From Gemmatimonadales bacterium (GTDB lineage Bacteria > Gemmatimonadota > Gemmatimonadetes > Gemmatimonadales > GWC2-71-9), in assembly GCA_020633775.1 (NCBI GenBank), contig JACKDA010000010.1, positions 1-53,539 of the forward strand: a DNA stretch of 53,539 bases. The letters run 5' to 3'. Below the pieces are notes generated by a model that did no database searches, was not told the DNA's origin, and saw only the letters and a program-made list of their open reading frames with translations. Positions 42,109-50,302 of the stretch are shown one piece after another. Within the stretch, counting starts at the first letter, position 1; each line of letters begins with the position of its first letter. A program made the translations under genes and the position numbers.

Positions 42109-42785
42109 GCCACCGGGTCGCCCTCCAGCCGGACGAGCGGCTCTTCGTCAAGGATCCGATGTCCAGCGCCCTCGGCGAGGACATCATCGAGCACGCGATC
42201 CTGATGCTCGACCTGCTGGGGTACGAGGCCTTCACCTTCCGCAAGCTCGCCGAGCGGATCGGGACGACGGAGGCCTCGGTGTACCGCTACTTCCGCAGCA
42301 AGCACCGGCTGCTCCTCTACCTCACGGCCTGGTACTGGAGCTGGATGGAGTACCGGCTCCAGCTCGCCACCGCGAACGTCCCGTCGGCGGAGGAGCGGCT
42401 GCGCCGCGCCCTGCAGGAGGTGACCCAGCGGATCCGGAAGGACGAGGCGACACCGCGGATCGACGAGGCGGCGCTGTACCGCGTGGTGGTGGCCGAATCA
42501 CCGAAGGCCTACCTCCATGCCGACATCGACGCCGAGAACCGCGAGGGGATCTTCCGGCCGTACAAGCGGCTCTGCCGCGCGGTCGCCGACCTGATCCTCG
42601 AGGTGAATCCGGCCTACCCCTATCCCGTGGCGCTGGTGTCCACGGTGATCGAGAGCTCGCACATCCAGAAGCACTTCGCCGAGCACCTCCCCTCGCTCAC
42701 CGAGGTGACGCGGGGCGACGCCGACGAGTCGACCACGGCGTTCCTGACCGACCTCGTCTTCCGCGCCATCGCGCCGGCGAGCTAG
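42105..42785 (+). CDS. TetR/AcrR-family regulator of the SulP-carbonic anhydrase operon
   Basis: 226 residues from a GTG that overlaps the carbonic anhydrase stop (GTGA). The helix-turn-helix is FTFRKLAERIGTTEASVYRYFRSKHRLL near residues 44-70 (landmarks AERIGTTEASVYRYF). The C-terminal ligand domain (80-226) has several His, Trp and acidic residues but no clear effector. As the last gene of the operon it probably autoregulates it through the dyad at 39869-39898; effector could be bicarbonate, pH or an organic ligand. Its TAG stop lies within CTAG, which is also the stop of the convergent rnhB. Confidence 0.9.
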   Translation: MSHRVALQPDERLFVKDPMSSALGEDIIEHAILMLDLLGYEAFTFRKLAERIGTTEASVYRYFRSKHRLLLYLTAWYWSWMEYRLQLATANVPSAEERLRRALQEVTQRIRKDEATPRIDEAALYRVVVAESPKAYLHADIDAENREGIFRPYKRLCRAVADLILEVNPAYPYPVALVSTVIESSHIQKHFAEHLPSLTEVTRGDADESTTAFLTDLVFRAIAPAS

Positions 42786-43399
42786 CCGGTGACCCCGCGG
42801 CAGAACCCCGGCCGGTGGTGGGCCGTGATGCCGTGGGTGCGGATCGCCGCGAGGTGCCCCGCCGAGCCGTAGCCGACGTTGCTCGCCCAGCCGTAGGCCG
42901 CGTGGCGGCGGGCGAGGCGCTGCATCAGGTCGTCGCGGACGACCTTGGCGAGGAGGGCGGCCGAGGCGATCGCGTGGCACCGGGCATCGCCCTGCACCAG
43001 CGCGTCGTGCGGGTGGCCCAGTTCCGGGACCGGCAGGCCATCGACCAGCACCCGGACGCCGTCGCCATCGCCCAGCCGGTGGACGCACCGCCCGAGTGCG
43101 CGCCGCATCGCGAGGGCGGTGGCCCGCCGGATGTTGAGGCGCTCGATCTCCCGGACGCTGGCGGCCCCGAGTCCCCATGCCAGCGCGTCCCCCCGGATGG
43201 TTGCCGCCAGCGCGACGCGCTCGCTGGGGCGCCGGACCTGCTTCGAGTCGCGCACCCCCGGGATCCCGGGATGGCCACGGGCGAACACGACGGCCGCCGC
43301 CACGACCGGTCCGGCCAGCGGTCCGCGGCCGACCTCATCGATACCGATCAGCAGCTCGCCGCCCGCCCAGGCGCGGTGCTCGTGGTCCAGCGGTGCCAT
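42782..43399 (-). CDS. rnhB: Ribonuclease HII
   Basis: 205 residues. Removes RNA primers and misincorporated ribonucleotides. The DEDD residues can be seen in GIDEVGRGPLAGPVVAAAV, near RDSKQV, and VLVDGLPVP. Ends with HRPGFCRGV, close to the family C-terminus. Start ATG at 43399; the stop shares the palindrome CTAG with the convergent TetR gene. It is 23 bases from the enolase-superfamily gene on the same strand. Confidence 0.93.
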   Translation of the reverse strand: MAPLDHEHRAWAGGELLIGIDEVGRGPLAGPVVAAAVVFARGHPGIPGVRDSKQVRRPSERVALAATIRGDALAWGLGAASVREIERLNIRRATALAMRRALGRCVHRLGDGDGVRVLVDGLPVPELGHPHDALVQGDARCHAIASAALLAKVVRDDLMQRLARRHAAYGWASNVGYGSAGHLAAIRTHGITAHHRPGFCRGVTG

Positions 43400-43422
43400 C
43401 GGACGCTCACGCGCGGGAGGGT

Positions 43423-44526
43423 TCACGAGACCTCGAGCACCGCCTCGCCGAGGACCGCCATGCGCGGCCGCACCCCGAGCCCCGGCTCGCGCGAGGCCGC
43501 CATCCGCCCGTGCCGGCGCTGGGGCGCACCCTCGGCGATCGAGACCGTCACGTAGGAATTGAAGTCGGTGGTGGTGAACAGCAGCCGTTCGGGCGTGCTG
43601 TGGGCGAGGTGGGCGATCGCCGCGGTGGTGATGTCGCCGCCCCAGGTGTCCTCGATCGTCATCGCGATCCCCAGCGCGACGCAGAGGTCGCGGACCTGGC
43701 GCGCGCGCGTGAGCCCGCCGACCTTCGAGATCTTCAGGTTGATCACGTCCATCGCCTGGTCCCCGGCCGCGCGCACGACCATGTCGAGGCCGTCGATCAC
43801 CTCGTCGAGCACGAACGGTCGGTTCGTGTGGCGGCGCACGGCGAGGCACTCCGCGTACGAGCGGCACGGCTGCTCGAGGTACACATCCACGTCGCGCACC
43901 GCATCGGCGACGCGGACCGCGGCGTGCTGGGTCCAGCCGGTGTTGGCATCGGCGATCAGCACGTCGCCCGGCTCCAGCACCGCGGCGGCCGCGCGGATGC
44001 GCGCGATGTCGGTGTCCGGATCGCCCCCCACCTTGAGCTGGAACCGGCGGTACCCCTCCGAGCGATAGCCGAGGATCTTCGCCGCCATCGCCTCGGGCGC
44101 CTCCTGCGAGATCGCGCGGTAGAGCACGACGTCCTCGCCGACATGGCCCCCGAGCAGCGTCGCGACCGGCAGCCCCGCCGCCTGGCCGAGGAGGTCCCAG
44201 CAGGCGATGTCGATCGCCGACTTCACGTACGGATGCCCGCGCATCGCCGCGTCCATCCGGTCGTTCAGCACATCGAGCGCGAGCGGATCGGCCCCGAGCA
44301 GGTGGGGCGCCAGCTCGGCGATGCCGGCCCGGGCTCCGGCGGCGTAGGCCGGGAGGTAGGCGGGTCCCAGCGGGCAGATCTCGCCCCACCCGGTGAGCCC
44401 CGTGTCGGTCTCCACCGCGACGACGGTCGAATCGAACACCGTCACGGCGTTGCCACCGGACCACTTGTAGCTCCCCTCGTGCAGCGGCAGGTCCACCTGG
44501 TAGGCGCGAATGGCGGTGATCTTCAT
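43423..44526 (-). CDS. Enolase-superfamily (MLE subgroup) dehydratase/epimerase, possibly 3-hydroxyproline dehydratase
   Basis: 367 residues, cytosolic TIM-barrel enzyme. Metal ligands D193 (ADANTG), E218 (LEQP) and D241 (LDEV); acid/base lysines K165 (QLKVGG) and K265 in NLKISK with VGGLTRARQVRDL. The N-terminal MKITAIRAYQVDLPL and WSGG/GWGE pattern resembles cis-3-hydroxy-L-proline dehydratase and hydroxyproline-betaine epimerases, so an amino-acid-like substrate is possible. Other members are dipeptide epimerases. It overlaps the TauE/SafE transporter gene by four bases (ATGA), so an anionic sulfur or organic-acid product may be exported or imported with it. Not resolved. Confidence 0.78.
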   Translation of the reverse strand: MKITAIRAYQVDLPLHEGSYKWSGGNAVTVFDSTVVAVETDTGLTGWGEICPLGPAYLPAYAAGARAGIAELAPHLLGADPLALDVLNDRMDAAMRGHPYVKSAIDIACWDLLGQAAGLPVATLLGGHVGEDVVLYRAISQEAPEAMAAKILGYRSEGYRRFQLKVGGDPDTDIARIRAAAAVLEPGDVLIADANTGWTQHAAVRVADAVRDVDVYLEQPCRSYAECLAVRRHTNRPFVLDEVIDGLDMVVRAAGDQAMDVINLKISKVGGLTRARQVRDLCVALGIAMTIEDTWGGDITTAAIAHLAHSTPERLLFTTTDFNSYVTVSIAEGAPQRRHGRMAASREPGLGVRPRMAVLGEAVLEVS

Positions 44527-45332
44527 GCGGGAACGACCTCCGGGGTCCGGGACGAGCGATGGAGCATCGCGGCGGTGTAGAGGAGCACGCCGACCACCAG
44601 CCAGAGCAGCAGGGTGACATCCAGCGACTTCACCAGGTACACCGCCACCAGCACGCCGGGGATGCCGCCGAGCGCGAGGCCGAGGGCGATGCGGCGGTCG
44701 AAGCGGCCGGCGCGGACGAACCGCATGGCGGCGACCGCGAGCATCAGGCCGCCCGAGACCGCCATGATCGGGAAGACCGCGCGGGGCGACATCCCCAGCA
44801 GGTAGGTCACCGCCATCGTCGGCGCGTAGTTCCCGATGCCGAGCGCGATGAGCGAGCCGATCACGGCGCTGGCGGCCACCGCGAGCAGCAGCGCGATGCC
44901 GCCGAGCCCGGTCGCCTCGCCCCCGGAGGGGAAGACGTCGAGCTGGCGGAGCGTGATGATCGCGGCGGTGATCAGCAGCGCCGCCGCCATGCCGCGCTGG
45001 ATCGCCCGGCGTGGCCAGCGTGCCACCCGGCCCGCCCCGAACCACGCACCGCCGACGGCGGCCGCGACCATCAGCGCCATCGTCAGCCGATCCACCTCGA
45101 TGATCGCGAGGAAGAGCGCGCCCTGCAGGATCGTGGGCAGGGCGTGGCCGACGTTGAGGGTGCCGGGGATGTTCCCGTCGTCGGTGAGGCGGCCGAGCTT
45201 GATCGCGGCGGTGGTGGTGGCGAAGGAGCCGATGCCGAGGGCATCGAAGAAGTTGGCGAGGAAGCCGAGGCCGAGGAGGCCGGGAGAGGGGAGCGCGGCG
45301 TCCTGGTTCCCGGGGGGCGGCGTGGAAGGCAT
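44523..45332 (-). CDS. TauE/SafE-family sulfite/anion exporter
   Basis: 269 residues, about eight transmembrane helices in two halves (GLGFLANFFDALGIGSFATTTAA and LIALGIGNYAPTMAVTYLLGMSP carry the paired glycine-rich repeats; landmarks FFDALGIGSF and LGIGNYAP). The family exports sulfite, sulfoacetate or other anions. Its stop overlaps the start of the enolase-superfamily enzyme, which is translated next. No sulfur-metabolism gene is nearby, so the carried compound is open. Confidence 0.85.
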   Translation of the reverse strand: MPSTPPPGNQDAALPSPGLLGLGFLANFFDALGIGSFATTTAAIKLGRLTDDGNIPGTLNVGHALPTILQGALFLAIIEVDRLTMALMVAAAVGGAWFGAGRVARWPRRAIQRGMAAALLITAAIITLRQLDVFPSGGEATGLGGIALLLAVAASAVIGSLIALGIGNYAPTMAVTYLLGMSPRAVFPIMAVSGGLMLAVAAMRFVRAGRFDRRIALGLALGGIPGVLVAVYLVKSLDVTLLLWLVVGVLLYTAAMLHRSSRTPEVVPA

Positions 45333-45348
45333 GGCGGGAGTCTAACGC

Positions 45349-45379
45349 GAAAGGGGCCCCGCCAGATAGCGGGGCCCCC
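45349..45379 (-). terminator. Intrinsic terminator of the ffh-rplS operon
   Basis: A perfect 10-bp stem GGGGCCCCGC (45353-45362) with GCGGGGCCCC (45369-45378), 6-base loop, and a short T-tract (TTT) on the minus strand. It lies about 30 bases past the rplS stop and also before the TauE gene. Confidence 0.8.
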
Positions 45380-45407
45380 TCACGACGCAGGACTCACGTC
45401 CCGCGAC

Positions 45408-45761
45408 TCACCGGTCGCGCTTCTCCCGGATCCGGGCGGCCTTGCCCGAGAGCTTGCGGAGGTAGTAGAGCTTCGCGCGACGGACGCGCCCGCGGCGCAC
45501 GACGTCGATCGTCGCCCAGACCGGCGAGTGGAGCGGGAACACCCGCTCGACGCCGACACCCGCGGAGACCTTGCGGACGGTGAACGTCTCGCTGATCCCG
45601 CCACCGCGCCGGGCGATCACGACGCCCTCGAAGGCCTGCAGGCGGGTCTTGTCGCCCTCGCGCACGCGCACCATCACCTTGACGGTGTCGCCGGCGTCGA
45701 ACTTCGGGATGTCGTCGCGCAGCCCCTCGCGCTCGATCTGGCTCATCAGTTCCAGGCCCAT
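45408..45761 (-). CDS. rplS: 50S ribosomal protein L19
   Basis: 117 residues from the ATG at 45761 (MGLELMSQIEREGLR). Characteristic IPKFDAGDTVKVMVRVREG, ERVFPLHSPVWATIDVVRRGRVRRAKLYYLR (landmarks VFPLHSP, RRAKLYYLRKL). Last gene of the ffh-rpsP-rimM-trmD-rplS operon, 34 bases after trmD, and followed by an intrinsic terminator. The short stretch after its stop also contains a CAGGACTCAC word like that in the repeat at 48703. Confidence 0.97.
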   Translation of the reverse strand: MGLELMSQIEREGLRDDIPKFDAGDTVKVMVRVREGDKTRLQAFEGVVIARRGGGISETFTVRKVSAGVGVERVFPLHSPVWATIDVVRRGRVRRAKLYYLRKLSGKAARIREKRDR

Positions 45762-45795
45762 CGTGTGCTCCTCCGCGCGGTGCGCGGTGTCGTCG

Positions 45796-46512
45796 TCAGG
45801 ACTTCGCGCCCCCATCGTGGCGCTCCGTTGCCGTGAACGCGTCCCAGAGGTCGGGGCGGCGTTCCTGGGTGATCCGTTCCGCTTCCTGCTGCCGCCACGC
45901 GGCGATGGCCGCGTGATTGCCCGAGAGCAGCACCTCGGGGACCTGCCGCCCGCGGACCTCCGCGGGCCGGGTGTAGCTCGGCGGACTCAACAGCCCGTCG
46001 TAGTGCGAATCCGAACTCGCCGACTCGTGGTCGCCGATCGCGCCGGGGAGGAGCCGCACCACCGCGTCGATGACGCAGATCGCCGCCGGCTCACCGCCAC
46101 TCAGCACGAAGTCGCCGAGGGACACCTCCTCCGCGCCGAGGACGTCGACCACCCGCTGGTCGATGTCCTTGTAGTGGCCGCAGAGGATCGTGAGCTGCTC
46201 CCCCAGCGACCACCGCACCGCATCGGCGTGGCCGAACCGCCTGCCCCGCGCCGACATCACCACCACCGGGCCGGTCCGCGGCCCCAGCGAGTCCACCGCG
46301 GCAAGCATGGGCTCCGCCTTGAGCACCATCCCCGCCCCCCCACCGAAGGGGGTGTCGTCGACGCTCTGGTGCTTGTCCGTCGCGAAGTCGCGCAGCTGCA
46401 CCAGGCGGTACTGCACCTTCCCTGCCCTCGCCGCCCGTCCGGGGATGCTCGCCTCGAGGAACGGCGCCATCACCTGCGGAAAGAGCGTCACCACGTCGAC
46501 CTGCAGGGCCAT
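45796..46512 (-). CDS. trmD: tRNA (guanine-37-N1)-methyltransferase
   Basis: 238 residues. SPOUT methylase for m1G37. DDTPFGGGAGMVLKAEP, SLGDFVLSGGEPAAICVIDAVVRLLPG (knot, SAM binding; landmarks LSGGEPAA) and YDGLLSPPSYTRPAEVRG are all diagnostic. Its ATG overlaps the rimM stop by one base (TGATG). Standard neighbour order, housekeeping. Confidence 0.97.
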   Translation of the reverse strand: MALQVDVVTLFPQVMAPFLEASIPGRAARAGKVQYRLVQLRDFATDKHQSVDDTPFGGGAGMVLKAEPMLAAVDSLGPRTGPVVVMSARGRRFGHADAVRWSLGEQLTILCGHYKDIDQRVVDVLGAEEVSLGDFVLSGGEPAAICVIDAVVRLLPGAIGDHESASSDSHYDGLLSPPSYTRPAEVRGRQVPEVLLSGNHAAIAAWRQQEAERITQERRPDLWDAFTATERHDGGAKS

Positions 46513-47039
46513 CAGTCGAGCAGCCCGTCGGGGACCCGGACCACCAGCCGCCGCCCGGCGGTGTCGGTCTCCAGCACGTACTCGGCCCGGAACGGCAGCA
46601 GGAACTCCCGACGGGGCCCCTGCACCTCGATCGTCAGCCCCGCGGGCAAGTCGTACACCGCGGAGACGATCCCGAGCGCCGATCCCTCGGCGTCCCGCAC
46701 CGCGAAGCCGACCAGGTCCTGCTGGTACACCTCGCCCTCATCGAGCGCGGGGAGGGTGTCGCGCGGGACCGCGAGGAAGTGCTCCCGGTACCCCTCGACC
46801 GCCTCGCGGCGCTCGTGCCCGCGGAAGCGGAGCAGCCACTCCCGGTGGTAGCCCCGCACGGCCTCCAGCACGACCTCGCCCGCGACCGTGCCGGCGAGCG
46901 TCAGGACCTGCAGCGTCCGGCCGGCGGTGAAGACCTCGTCGGGCTGGTCGGTGAGCGGGAAGATCGACAGCTCACCCTTGAGCCCGTGGGGCTTCCGCAC
47001 CCGGCCGACCACGATCAGCGCCGGGGCCGTGTCCGCCAT
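46512..47039 (-). CDS. rimM: Ribosome maturation factor RimM
   Basis: 175 residues. N-terminal beta-barrel VVGRVRKPHGLKGELSIFPLTD and C-terminal PRC-barrel with YQQDLVGFAVRDAEG match RimM, which assists 16S 3' head assembly with S19. It lies between rpsP (6-base gap) and trmD (overlap). Ordinary length and position. Confidence 0.95.
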   Translation of the reverse strand: MADTAPALIVVGRVRKPHGLKGELSIFPLTDQPDEVFTAGRTLQVLTLAGTVAGEVVLEAVRGYHREWLLRFRGHERREAVEGYREHFLAVPRDTLPALDEGEVYQQDLVGFAVRDAEGSALGIVSAVYDLPAGLTIEVQGPRREFLLPFRAEYVLETDTAGRRLVVRVPDGLLD

Positions 47040-47045
47040 CGGGTA

Positions 47046-47285
47046 CTAGACGCCGGCCTGCTTGAGCAGCCCGGCCACGGTGTCGCTCGGGGTCGCGCCC
47101 TTGGCGATCCACGCGCGCGCCTTCTCGACGTCGAGCGTGACCATGTCGGTGGACTGCTTGGGACGGTAGGTCCCGATCGTCTCGATGAAGCGGCCATCGC
47201 GCGGCGCATCCTTGTCCGCGACGACGATCCGGTACATCGGGAGCTTCTTGCGCCCCTCGCGGCGCAGGCGAATCCGTACGGCCAT
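47046..47285 (-). CDS. rpsP: 30S ribosomal protein S16
   Basis: 79 residues: MAVRIRLRREGRKKLPMYRIVVADKDAPRDGRFIE start (landmark RIRLRREGRKK) and TYRP then VTLDVEKARAWIAKGATPSDTVAGLL (landmark KGATPSDTV), typical S16. Sits between ffh (21-base gap) and rimM in the conserved order. Confidence 0.97.
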   Translation of the reverse strand: MAVRIRLRREGRKKLPMYRIVVADKDAPRDGRFIETIGTYRPKQSTDMVTLDVEKARAWIAKGATPSDTVAGLLKQAGV

Positions 47286-47306
47286 CGTGTGCTCTCCTGG
47301 AGCGGT

Positions 47307-48647
47307 TCAGCGGGGACCGAAGGGCATCCCGCCCCCCATCGGGAGCTTCATGCCCCCCTTGCCCGCGGACTTCATGAACTTCCGCATCTGCTCGAACTGC
47401 TTGAGCAGCTGGTTGATCTCCGACACCGGCCGTCCCGACCCGCGGGACACCCGGGCCCTGCGCGACCCGTTCATGAGCGACGGGTCCTTCCGTTCCTGCT
47501 TCGTCATCGAGAGCACGATCGCCTCGACGTGCTTGATCCGCTTCTCGTCGAGGTTGGCCCCCTTGAGCATCTTCGCATCGACGCCCGGCAGCATCCCCAG
47601 CACGTTCTTCAGCGGCCCCAGCTTCTGCATCTGGCGCATCGACGCCAAGAAGTCCTCGAGGTCGAGTCCCTTCTTGCTCCCCGCCTTGCGGGCCAGCCGC
47701 TCCGCCTCGGCCTCGTCGACGTTCGCCTGCGCCTTCTCCACCAGCGAGAGGATGTCGCCCTGCTGGAGGATCCGCCCGGCCATCCGGTCGGGATGGAACG
47801 GCTCCAGCGCGTCGAGCGTCTCGCCCACGCCGACGTACTTGATCGGCGCCTTCGTCACCCCGTAGATGGAGAGCGCCGCGCCGCCGCGGGCATCGCCGTC
47901 CATCTTCGTCAGCACCACCCCGGTGATGCCGAGGGCGTCGTGGAAGCCCTGCGCGATGCGCACGGCGTCCTGCCCCGTCATCCCGTCGGCGACCAGCAGG
48001 ATCTCGTGCGGGGTGATCGCGGCCTTGAGCCGGACCAGCTCCTGCATGAGCTGCTCGTCGATCTGCAGCCGGCCGGCGGTGTCGACGATCACCGACCGCG
48101 CCCGCGCCTTGCCGGCCGCCTCGATGCCGCGCCGCACGATGCCGACCACGTCGGTCTCGCCCGGCTCGCCGTGGAAGCCGACCTGCACCTGCTCGCTCAG
48201 CGTCCGGAGCTGGTCCACCGCCGCCGGACGGTACACGTCGGCCGCGATCAGGAACGGCGCCTTCTGCTCCAGCTTGAGCCGCTTCGCCAGCTTGCCCGCG
48301 GTCGTCGTCTTGCCGCTGCCCTGCAGCCCCACCACGAGGATCACCGTCGGGGGCACCGACGCGAACGCCAGCGGCGCCTGCTTCTCGCCGAGCAGCGCGA
48401 CCAGCTCGTCGTACACCACCTTCACCAGCTGCTGCCCCGGACGGACCGCCTGCAGGACCTCCTGCCCGACCGCCTTCTCCTGCACCCGCGCGAGGAACTC
48501 GCGGGTGAGGTCGAAGGAGACGTCGGCCTCGAGGAGGACCCGGCGGATCTCCCGGAGCCCTTCCTTCACGGCCTCTTCCGTCAACACGCCCCGGCCGGTC
48601 AACCGGCGCAGGGTCTCGGACAGCCTGGAAGAGAGCTCGTCGAACAT
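47307..48647 (-). CDS. ffh: Signal recognition particle protein Ffh
   Basis: 446 residues from the ATG at 48647 (MFDELSSRLSETL); an upstream TTG would add three residues. N, G and M domains in order: helix bundle, GTPase with GLQGSGKTTTAGKL and DTAGRLQID, and methionine-rich M domain (MLPGVDAKML, QMRKFMKSAGKGGM) for signal-sequence and 4.5S RNA binding. Leads the ffh-rpsP-rimM-trmD-rplS operon. The 4.5S RNA gene is not seen in the window. Confidence 0.97.
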   Translation of the reverse strand: MFDELSSRLSETLRRLTGRGVLTEEAVKEGLREIRRVLLEADVSFDLTREFLARVQEKAVGQEVLQAVRPGQQLVKVVYDELVALLGEKQAPLAFASVPPTVILVVGLQGSGKTTTAGKLAKRLKLEQKAPFLIAADVYRPAAVDQLRTLSEQVQVGFHGEPGETDVVGIVRRGIEAAGKARARSVIVDTAGRLQIDEQLMQELVRLKAAITPHEILLVADGMTGQDAVRIAQGFHDALGITGVVLTKMDGDARGGAALSIYGVTKAPIKYVGVGETLDALEPFHPDRMAGRILQQGDILSLVEKAQANVDEAEAERLARKAGSKKGLDLEDFLASMRQMQKLGPLKNVLGMLPGVDAKMLKGANLDEKRIKHVEAIVLSMTKQERKDPSLMNGSRRARVSRGSGRPVSEINQLLKQFEQMRKFMKSAGKGGMKLPMGGGMPFGPR

Positions 48648-48702
48648 AGCCCTCAAATGTAGCCCCGAGCGGGGGTTGGGGCTACTGGGGGAGGTGTGAG
48701 GC

Positions 48703-48765
48703 GTGAGTCCTGAGTCCTGAGGCCGCGGGGCCGACGTCCCCCAGGACTCATCACTCAGGACTCAC
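48703..48765. repeat. GAGTCCT-word inverted repeat in a divergent intergenic region
   Basis: Left GTGAGTCCTGAGTCCTGAG (48703-48721) and right CAGGACTCA (48742-48750) plus CTCAGGACTCAC (48754-48765) form an inverted repeat of a second word family, unlike GAGAAGC. A GC-rich centre separates the arms. It lies between ffh (-) and the DUF445 gene (+), so it would be in the 5' leaders of both. One more word copy (CAGGACTCAC) is beside the rplS terminator at 45388-45397. Confidence 0.8.
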
Positions 48766-48826
48766 TTCACCTTTCCGTTTCACCATGAAACCGACCCCCA
48801 CCCTCATCTCGTAGATTCCCGCACCT

Positions 48827-50293
48827 ATGGATCCCTCCTCTCCCTGGATCGCTGCCCTGGTCACCGTCGGGGTCGGGGCCATTTCCGGCGGCCTGACGAA
48901 CGCCATCGCGGTCTGGATGCTGTTCCACCCCCACGAGGAGCGGGCCGTCGGGCCGTTCCGCTTCCACGGGGCGATCCCCAAGAACAAGGCCCGCCTGGCC
49001 AAGGCGATCGGCAAGGTGGTCGGCGAACGCCTGCTGACCCCGACCGACCTGGTGGAGAAGCTCCGGGCCCCCGAGGTGCGCTCGGCGTTCGCCGAGGCGC
49101 TCGACCGGATCCTCGACTCGGTGCTCGAGGCGGAGCACGGCCCGCTCGGGGAGCGGCTCGACCCCGAGGCGCGCGCCGCGGTGGACCGGGCGATGGGCGA
49201 CCTCGGGACCCGGCTGGCAGGGTCGCTCTCCGAGTACGTCGCCTCCGAGGAGTTCCGGGGGGTGGCGCACCGCTGGGCCGACCGGTTGGAGGGGGAGGAC
49301 GGCGCCTCGGTCGATCGCTGGCTGGGCGAGGTCGCCGCGTCACCCGAGGTGAGCGAGGGGATCCACCGGATCGTGACCGGCCAGCTCGCCCGGATGGCCG
49401 AGGACACCGCGCCACTCGGCGAACGGATCCCGGCCGGGCTGGTCCCGGTGGTCGAGCAGGGCATCAGCGATGCGATCCCCGGGGCGGTCGAGCAGCTCGG
49501 CACCCTGGTCAGCGACGGCTCGCTGCGCGAGACGATCGCCACCGCCCTGCGCGAGACCTTCGACCGCTCGGTCCGGCAGATGATGATCCACGAGCGCCTG
49601 CTCGCGAAGATCGTCGTCAACGACAAGATGATGGACCGCCTGCTCACCGCCTTCGAGCGCACCGGCGTCGACAAGCTGGTCGAGGCGGTCCGCTCGGCGC
49701 AGGTGAAGGAGCGGGTCAAGGTCGCCATCAATCGTGGCATCCACGGCGTCCTCGAGCGCCCGCTCGCCGAGCGGATGGCCGCGCTGGGGCAGGAGCGGAT
49801 CACCGAGATCGAATCGACGGTGAGCGGCTGGTTGCTCGACGCCCTGCGCAGCGACACGCTGCGCCGGTCGATCCTCGACGGCGCCCGCGGCGCGCTGCGC
49901 GAGCGGGTCCCCGACCTGCTCGGGCGGGCGCTCGCCAGTGATGCGGGCCGGAGCGCGGTCCAGCGGGCGGTCGCCTCCAGTGGCCGGGCGCTGCTCGACC
50001 GGCCGGTCGGTCGGCCGGCGAGCTGGCTGGGCCCGGACGCGACGGCCCAGCTCCGCCGCAGCGCCCACGAGCGCGCGTGGGCCTGGGTCGAGGAGCAGGT
50101 GCCGCAGGTGGTCGCCCGACTGCAGATCCAGGAGATGGTCGAGGAGAAGGTGCTCGGGTTCTCGACCGAGAAGATGGAGGAGATCGTCCGGCGCGTGACG
50201 CAGAAGGAGCTCGACCTGATCGTCAAGCTGGGCTACGTCCTCGGCGCGATGGTGGGCCTGCTGGCGTTCGGGGTCAACCAGTTGCTGGGGTGA
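48827..50293 (+). CDS. DUF445-family membrane protein
   Basis: 488 residues. One transmembrane helix at each end (VTVGVGAISGGLTNAIAVWMLF and GYVLGAMVGLLAFGVNQLLG) and a long, charged, helical middle. GGLTNAIAVWMLFHPHE and PKNKARLAKAIGKVVGERLLTP are the DUF445/YheB hallmark. The internal part repeats helices with (ER)xxLxxL patterns. The family has no established molecular function; relatives are envelope proteins. It shares a control region with ffh. Confidence 0.92.
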   Translation: MDPSSPWIAALVTVGVGAISGGLTNAIAVWMLFHPHEERAVGPFRFHGAIPKNKARLAKAIGKVVGERLLTPTDLVEKLRAPEVRSAFAEALDRILDSVLEAEHGPLGERLDPEARAAVDRAMGDLGTRLAGSLSEYVASEEFRGVAHRWADRLEGEDGASVDRWLGEVAASPEVSEGIHRIVTGQLARMAEDTAPLGERIPAGLVPVVEQGISDAIPGAVEQLGTLVSDGSLRETIATALRETFDRSVRQMMIHERLLAKIVVNDKMMDRLLTAFERTGVDKLVEAVRSAQVKERVKVAINRGIHGVLERPLAERMAALGQERITEIESTVSGWLLDALRSDTLRRSILDGARGALRERVPDLLGRALASDAGRSAVQRAVASSGRALLDRPVGRPASWLGPDATAQLRRSAHERAWAWVEEQVPQVVARLQIQEMVEEKVLGFSTEKMEEIVRRVTQKELDLIVKLGYVLGAMVGLLAFGVNQLLG

Positions 50294-50302
50294 CGCCTCG
50301 AG

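Noticed and set aside
39926..42785. Sulfate uptake operon
   Set aside because: SulP alone would allow it, but direct coupling to a beta-carbonic anhydrase with overlapping stops favours inorganic carbon; no sulfate-assimilation gene is nearby.
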